Shown here piece by piece: positions 59,260-64,000 of a DNA stretch of 64,000 bases. The notes beneath the pieces are model-generated. The model worked only from the letters and a program-made list of their open reading frames with translations, had not been told where the DNA came from and searched no databases. The stretch is from Hyphodiscus hymeniophilus (taxonomy: Eukaryota; Ascomycota; Leotiomycetes; Helotiales; Hyphodiscaceae). A program made the translations under genes and the position numbers. Numbering within the stretch: the stretch's first letter is position 1; each line of letters begins with the position of its first letter. Location of the stretch: the NCBI GenBank assembly GCA_016508695.1, contig VNKQ01000003.1, forward strand, positions 1,674,001 to 1,738,000, given 5' to 3'.

Positions 59260-59773
59260 AGGAATGGTTTACTTTGATGATTGGCGTGTGGGAATTACTG
59301 GCATGTTGAGCTTTCTCAGGGTTATATGCGCAGGCTTGTAATCAAAAGGCAGAATACAACTCATCGCAAAACAGAAGATTTGAGTCTTACATTCCTATTG
59401 TGCGAGTGAAGTGCTTTGTCAAGTCTGCAAACTGCCCCAGCCAGACATATCAAAAGTTGCTTCGCCAAAACATTGGATTGGGCCAAACGGAAGAATTATG
59501 TAATTCCTAACCTCTTTGATTACGAAGTCTGAATTTGACTGGGCCAACACGCACCCCCAATCAGCGCAGACGCCTAGTATCGTACAACATGTACCATCGT
59601 AAATATACAGATCAAGCCCTTCCATAACGCCAACCTCATGTAGTCATACCATGAAGAAAGAAACGCAGGCCATCCTGCATCCTTCCTGATATCTCGAATG
59701 TGGTATGCCGCCTCCCAAGACCTTGATCATATACAATGTAGGAAAATGCAACGAAACCTAAAGCAAACACTCT
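59260..59773. other. Convergent 3' region
   Basis: These 514 bp lie between the RPS3 and NIPA-like stop codons. A minus frame of 68 codons (59419-59625) is unsupported. It probably holds both 3' untranslated regions. Confidence 0.5.
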
Positions 59774-61358
59774 TCACCGCGATGACGAATTGCGAATCCT
59801 GTCTATGGGCTCACTAAAACTCCTCTTCGCGTTCCCATTTCCATTCGGAGTGAGCTTTCCGTTTGTCTTTCGAGACAAACCTTTATCGCTGTCATCGCTG
59901 TCCTCAGCCAGATCCGTCAGACCGAATCCAGCGTTTTCTTCTTCGTCATATGCGCGCATGAGGCCTTCTGTATCTCTTACGTATTCGTTGCTTCCTATGG
60001 ACATTCTGTGAGGATCCAGACTCCTCCTGGCCTGCATACTCCTTCTTGTTTGGATGCCCGAGATGATGTCTGTGGCAATCCCATCATTTTGAGCTCCGTT
60101 TATCATCTTGTGACCTTCTGGATCTGCGCGTGAAATGTTGAGTAGGTAGACACCTGTAAATATGACCAAGAATCCACTGAGGAGTGATAGCGTATTGACG
60201 GCATCTGATGTATTAAATCCACCGTACAGGATGAACGAGGCACAAAGCGTGGCCGTGGTAAACGTGACATAATACAGGGGGTTGACACTGGGTGAAATTT
60301 AGTTCAGTAGCCTAATTAATGTCCCTCTGAACTTACATTGAAGTCGGGAATTGGCTCAGAGCCTTGTTGAAGTAGTTCATTTGTGTCAAAATGCAGACTG
60401 CGGTAACGATGATGAACACATATGTCGAAGGATGCGTAAATTGGTTGTTTCCCGCAAAAGTCAACTTGACCGCAATGCCGATAGCCTTGACTGACATGAC
60501 GGATACGGATCCGACGGTCGAGCAGATTGAGAGGTAGATTAGCGGGTTTTTCTTACCATATACTGGCGCAACTCTGTATATCATGACCACAGCGAAAACC
60601 GCGACTATAATGCAGAATATGAGGAATCCTGCAACACTCATTAGACACCAATTATCTCCAACATTCCAAAGTATTGTACCTGGCTTCAGCGCATAGTGCA
60701 GAATCTGATCGATCGTCTCAATCTCCTTGTCCGGAGGCGCGTGTAGAATTATGATGATCGAGCCAATAAGGCAAATAGCGCATCCTAACTTTCCTAATGT
60801 TCCGAGCTTCTCGTTCAAGAAATATGACCCCAAAACGGCTCCGATTAAGACGCTCAGAGCCCCAAGAGGCGTGACTAGAATTGCGGGTGCAAAGGCGTAC
60901 GCGGCGAAATTGGCAACTTCTCCAACGATTACTGCAGACTATTAGCAAATTCCCGTTGGGACTCATCTGGAGAATCGTACATGCTACAATTCCTCCCCAC
61001 CATATTGGGTTTTTCAAATACGAAAAACCATCTCCCTCAAACCCATGTTTTTTTTCCGCGTCTATAAGTCCCTGAGGCTAGTTAGCCAACTGTCCCTTTC
61101 AGCACTTGCGCAGTAACTCCAATGCGCCACACCTTCTTTGTGATCACGAAACTCGTCCCTAAGATGAAAACCACGGTCAGCCAGTGTCAATAAATGGACT
61201 AAATCAATTGAAGCCTACCTATCGCCATTGTGCCTGTGATGGCAAGCGCCAACCCTATGTATCTGCAACCTCGTATTAGCCGTTGCCCTCCTAGATCCGA
61301 CCCACGATCGTGCGACCAGATTTATGGCAGTTGAATGAGCGTACTTGTCTTCTAACAT
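59774..61358 (-). CDS. NIPA-type magnesium transporter
   Basis: This multi-pass membrane protein belongs to the NIPA family of the drug/metabolite transporter clan, linked to Mg2+ transport. Six exons (61345-61358, 61219-61262, 61133-61158, 60981-61071, 60337-60931, 59774-60287) give 427 residues. The first four exons are only 14, 44, 26 and 91 nt, but splicing is in phase and yields MLEDKYIGLALAITGTMAIG, then TSFVITKKGLIDAE. KNPIWWGGIVALIVGEVANF, FAPAILVTPLGALSVLIGA and NYFNKALSQFPTSIVNPLYY are diagnostic. About nine hydrophobic helices are seen. The last 120 residues are a hydrophilic tail (ARRSLDPHRMSIGSNEYVRD) rich in Ser and Asn that could be phosphorylated. Confidence 0.94.
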
Positions 61359-62881
61359 CTTTGCGCAGATGCCAGATCCTTTCCTCTATCGAGTTCACTT
61401 CGTGTGGTTATGAGCCTTCAAGCTCGCGCGCACAAGGATTTTGCCCCGTCCTTGTCCTCGTCCTCGTCGTCAAAGGAATGTATTTACGCGCACAAGATGT
61501 CAGGAGACTATTCTTCACTCCAAGATCTTTTCGTATGCTTGCCGTTGCCTCGCAGATGTTATGGCGCTGTTCACAGATCGAAGAGGGGCCGTTCCTGAGA
61601 TGGTTTCAAACCCCCTGTAAAAAGATGTTTATAAAATCGATCTGCTATCGAGCAGAGGATAGTTTCGAATCGCTGTCACGATCGTGTGAGTCGGAGGTGG
61701 TGATTTAGAGATCTGCTAAGTCGATCAAGGCCACAATTGCCTTTTCGTATCCTCTGAGTGTTTGTGGGTTTGAGTCGCGGCTCTTGATGTAGTGAAACGA
61801 ACGAGGCCAGTGTTTGAAGTGGCCTCGTTCTCCTTGCTTGGCTATTTTTAGCGGCACACCCGTTTACTCGTTTACTGGAAGATTTTACCCCCCTTCCGAA
61901 CGAACCCCTGAGGCGATTCCCCTTTGTCTCTATCAAGACTAAAGAAACTGTTGCTAGCTGTACAAGGCCGCGCACACAAGTGGACCTTCCCGGACGAAAC
62001 CTTCTTCTTTTCCAGGGTTAGCCACACCTTGCAGATGCCCGTATGTCTTTAGCATTTCGAGGTTAGACTCCTACTCGTTCAAAACCTTTTTTGACAATCG
62101 AGATCTGGATAGGAATGTTTAAGACGGTTTTAACCCATCTTTCTGGTTGCTTATTGTAACTATTTGTCGAGCAAGGTTCGACGAGGCGTGCTAACAAAAA
62201 CCCATTTCTCAAAGGATCACAAATGCATCAAGGTAAATTTGTCTTGCAAAGTTGCTACGTCTTGCCTAAGTCTTCATGAAGACCAAGCATCCATAATCCT
62301 ACAATCATCACAGTCCAACCGCCATAACACTCTCTTTGAAAGAACACCTCCTCAAAGAATCTGAAAAAACTTGCGTGTGCCAGATGAAAGCAAAACCTTG
62401 TTGAACGGGTATCTTTTGTAAGGCAGAGTACAAGGACAGATCTGACGCCCATGCACCAGTCCAAGGAGCCATCCCCTTTTCCCAACCAGATATGCAAGTT
62501 GACAGAAAAGCAATCGACGCCGTACTATGCTAAATAACCCGATGCTAAGAAGTCTTTTGATGTGTGAAGGTGGTTTGCTAGGGTATTAGAGGGTCGAGAT
62601 GGGAAGGGAAAGGAAAGAGGGAGGAACGATACTCGAATCGCTAGAACTTACCGCCGGCCAATTGTTAGTATGGGGTCCAGGCAGTTGCCAGGGTAGATTC
62701 GTGGAATGAGTGCGAGAAGAACCGGCCCAGATCAAGGAATATCAGGTGAAAGTTTCGACAGATCAAAGATGACGCTCTGAGCCTGATATAAGCCAGAGAG
62801 GAACATAATAGCGTGATCCAAAACGTGCATGGCGAGGTGCAGGACCGAGCAGAGTAATTGACTCGACAGTCGAGTAGAGAA
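61359..62881. other. Intergenic, 1.5 kb
   Basis: The region holds the NIPA-like promoter and the 3' region of the right-end gene. Frames at 61310-61708 and 61676-61975 lack domains. Near 61430-61480 there is a CCTCGTC-rich stretch. Nothing else is recognisable. Confidence 0.45.
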
Positions 62882-63980
62882 TCATGATCGAGGACGCTTT
62901 GCTTCTATGGAACAATTAGCAAAGCATGACCTATAGGCAATGTCTTTTGATTGTACCTTTGCTTTCTTCGCCGGAATCTTCATCATCTACTCGCTGTCTT
63001 TTTGTGGATCCGCTGTTCGAAGCTTGATGCTCTTTTACGGTTGGCTCTTGCACTTGAGGTGTGTGCGGTTCCTCGTCATCATCGTAATCAATCTCGTCCT
63101 CGTTATCTCCATTGAGGTCGATCGTCAAGTCTTCGGTAGATACATGTTGAGCTTCAAGAGTGTTCTCGCTTGCGGCACTCTCAGAACCGGGAGCATCCGC
63201 AAATCCAAGGCTGCTTCCGATCGATAAAGTCTCTTTTGAGAATTGGGCAACTTGATCGGGAGTTGGACCGGCGTGAGTCTCGGGGGATTGTGCCTCCTGG
63301 TCATTGAATTCTGGAAGCTCTTCGTGTTGCGCGTCGTCATCCTCTGCCAAGTCAAAATCGTCGAACGGTTCCTCGCCATCCTCGTTTGTTGCTTCTGCTG
63401 TCAGAACGAGACCATCAGCTATCTCACCACCATTTCCGTTATAGAGCTCATTCTCATTTTGTTCAAACACAATGGCTTGATCCTCGCCGAAATCGGTTGA
63501 TGGATTTTCGTGCACTAGGTTGGCGTGATCGAGATTTTCCTCGTAGTTCTCATCATACTCAATACCATTATTCCCTTCCAGATGCGCTTCGTGGCTGTGG
63601 TCTATCCCTTCATTAGCCACAGAATATTGAGCGAACTGGGGCAAATTATCCTCGGTTGTGCCGGAAATTGACCGTCGACGAAGCTCTTCGTCAATTGCAT
63701 CGTACTCTGCTAAAAGAATATCGGTGCATTTGGAACAGAAACAGGAACGAGGTTTGAGACATGATGGAATGAAATCAATCAAAGTACCATTATTTGTTTC
63801 GTTGTCATCAGTTCCAAGCTTGGTGCGATGCAATTTGGCAACATTTTGCAGCTTTGATTTTGGTTCGTCCTCCACGTCTGAGTAGTCGATCAGATCGCCA
63901 TCTTCGTCTTCGCCACTACGAAAGAGCCCTCCCTCCTGCAATGGCAATGCATCCTCGGTCGCGGTCTGCTGTGTCATCAA
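62882..63980 (-). CDS. Acidic unknown protein (5' end uncertain, near window edge)
   Basis: I do not recognise a named family. Two exons (62957-63980, 62882-62904) give 348 residues. The intron 62905-62956 (GTACAA...CATAG) is inferred because it turns the tail into EESKEAKRPRS, while read-through would stop at KRHCL. The start at 63980 is tentative: an AACAG acceptor lies just upstream, so an earlier exon may be outside the window. The N-terminus has GDLIDYSDVEDE and the C-terminus DEIDYDDDEE, short acidic motifs seen at both ends of related fungal hypothetical proteins. A cysteine cluster CLKPRSCFCSKC at about residue 75-90 could bind zinc. The C-terminus TKRQRVDDEDSGEE plus KRPRS suggests a nuclear protein. 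Confidence 0.7.
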
Positions 63981-64000
63981 TCTGTTATTGTCGTTAGATT

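Overview
The window is genomic DNA from a filamentous ascomycete (Pezizomycotina). Nearly all genes are split by short GT-AG introns of 45-95 bp. They include families that budding yeasts lack but filamentous fungi keep: an O-GlcNAc-transferase-like protein, a FlbD-type Myb regulator and a Cas1-type 10-TM acyltransferase. A member of Leotiomycetes is my guess; nothing in the sequence proves it. I rebuilt 20 protein genes from splice sites and family homology. The rebuilt coding lengths are all divisible by three; the esterase is cut by the window start and the right-end acidic gene may be incomplete at its 5' end.

Left part (1-13 kb): a secreted type-B carboxylesterase/lipase cut by the window start, a 14-TM-type drug:H+ antiporter with an unusual repeat-bearing tail, and a hexose-type sugar transporter divergent from the flbD-like Myb gene. 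Next comes a 985-bp AT-rich element with 41-bp terminal inverted repeats and a perfect 8-bp target duplication (12070-13070). It is the clearest mobile DNA in the window.

Middle (13.8-37.5 kb): a block mostly on the minus strand with the O-GlcNAc transferase (GT41), 60S ribosomal protein L12, COPII subunit Sec23, an SDR-fold oxidoreductase and a Cas1-like polysaccharide O-acetyltransferase. A plus-strand 2EXR/F-box-like gene then faces an ELO-type fatty acid elongase that ends in Asn-Gly-rich tetrapeptide repeats.

Gene-poor zone (37.5-47.3 kb): one gene, for a protein with an AMPK-type glycogen-binding domain. It sits between 5.7 kb and 2 kb of non-coding DNA rich in minisatellites (9-bp x 11, 8-bp x 22, 24-bp x 3 and smaller arrays).

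Right part (47.3-64 kb): a dense housekeeping block. It holds a small unknown gene, the EF1A lysine methyltransferase EFM4, the PP2A scaffold subunit, Phe-tRNA synthetase beta (divergent from PP2A-A), a myotubularin phosphatase (YMR1 type), 40S ribosomal protein S3, a NIPA-type magnesium transporter and the main part of an acidic unknown protein.

I see no biosynthetic cluster, CRISPR array, rRNA or tRNA gene. The window's novelty lies in the inverted-repeat element, the repeat-bearing protein tails, the unusual splice sites (two GC-AG introns, a 4-nt first coding exon) and the minisatellite zone.
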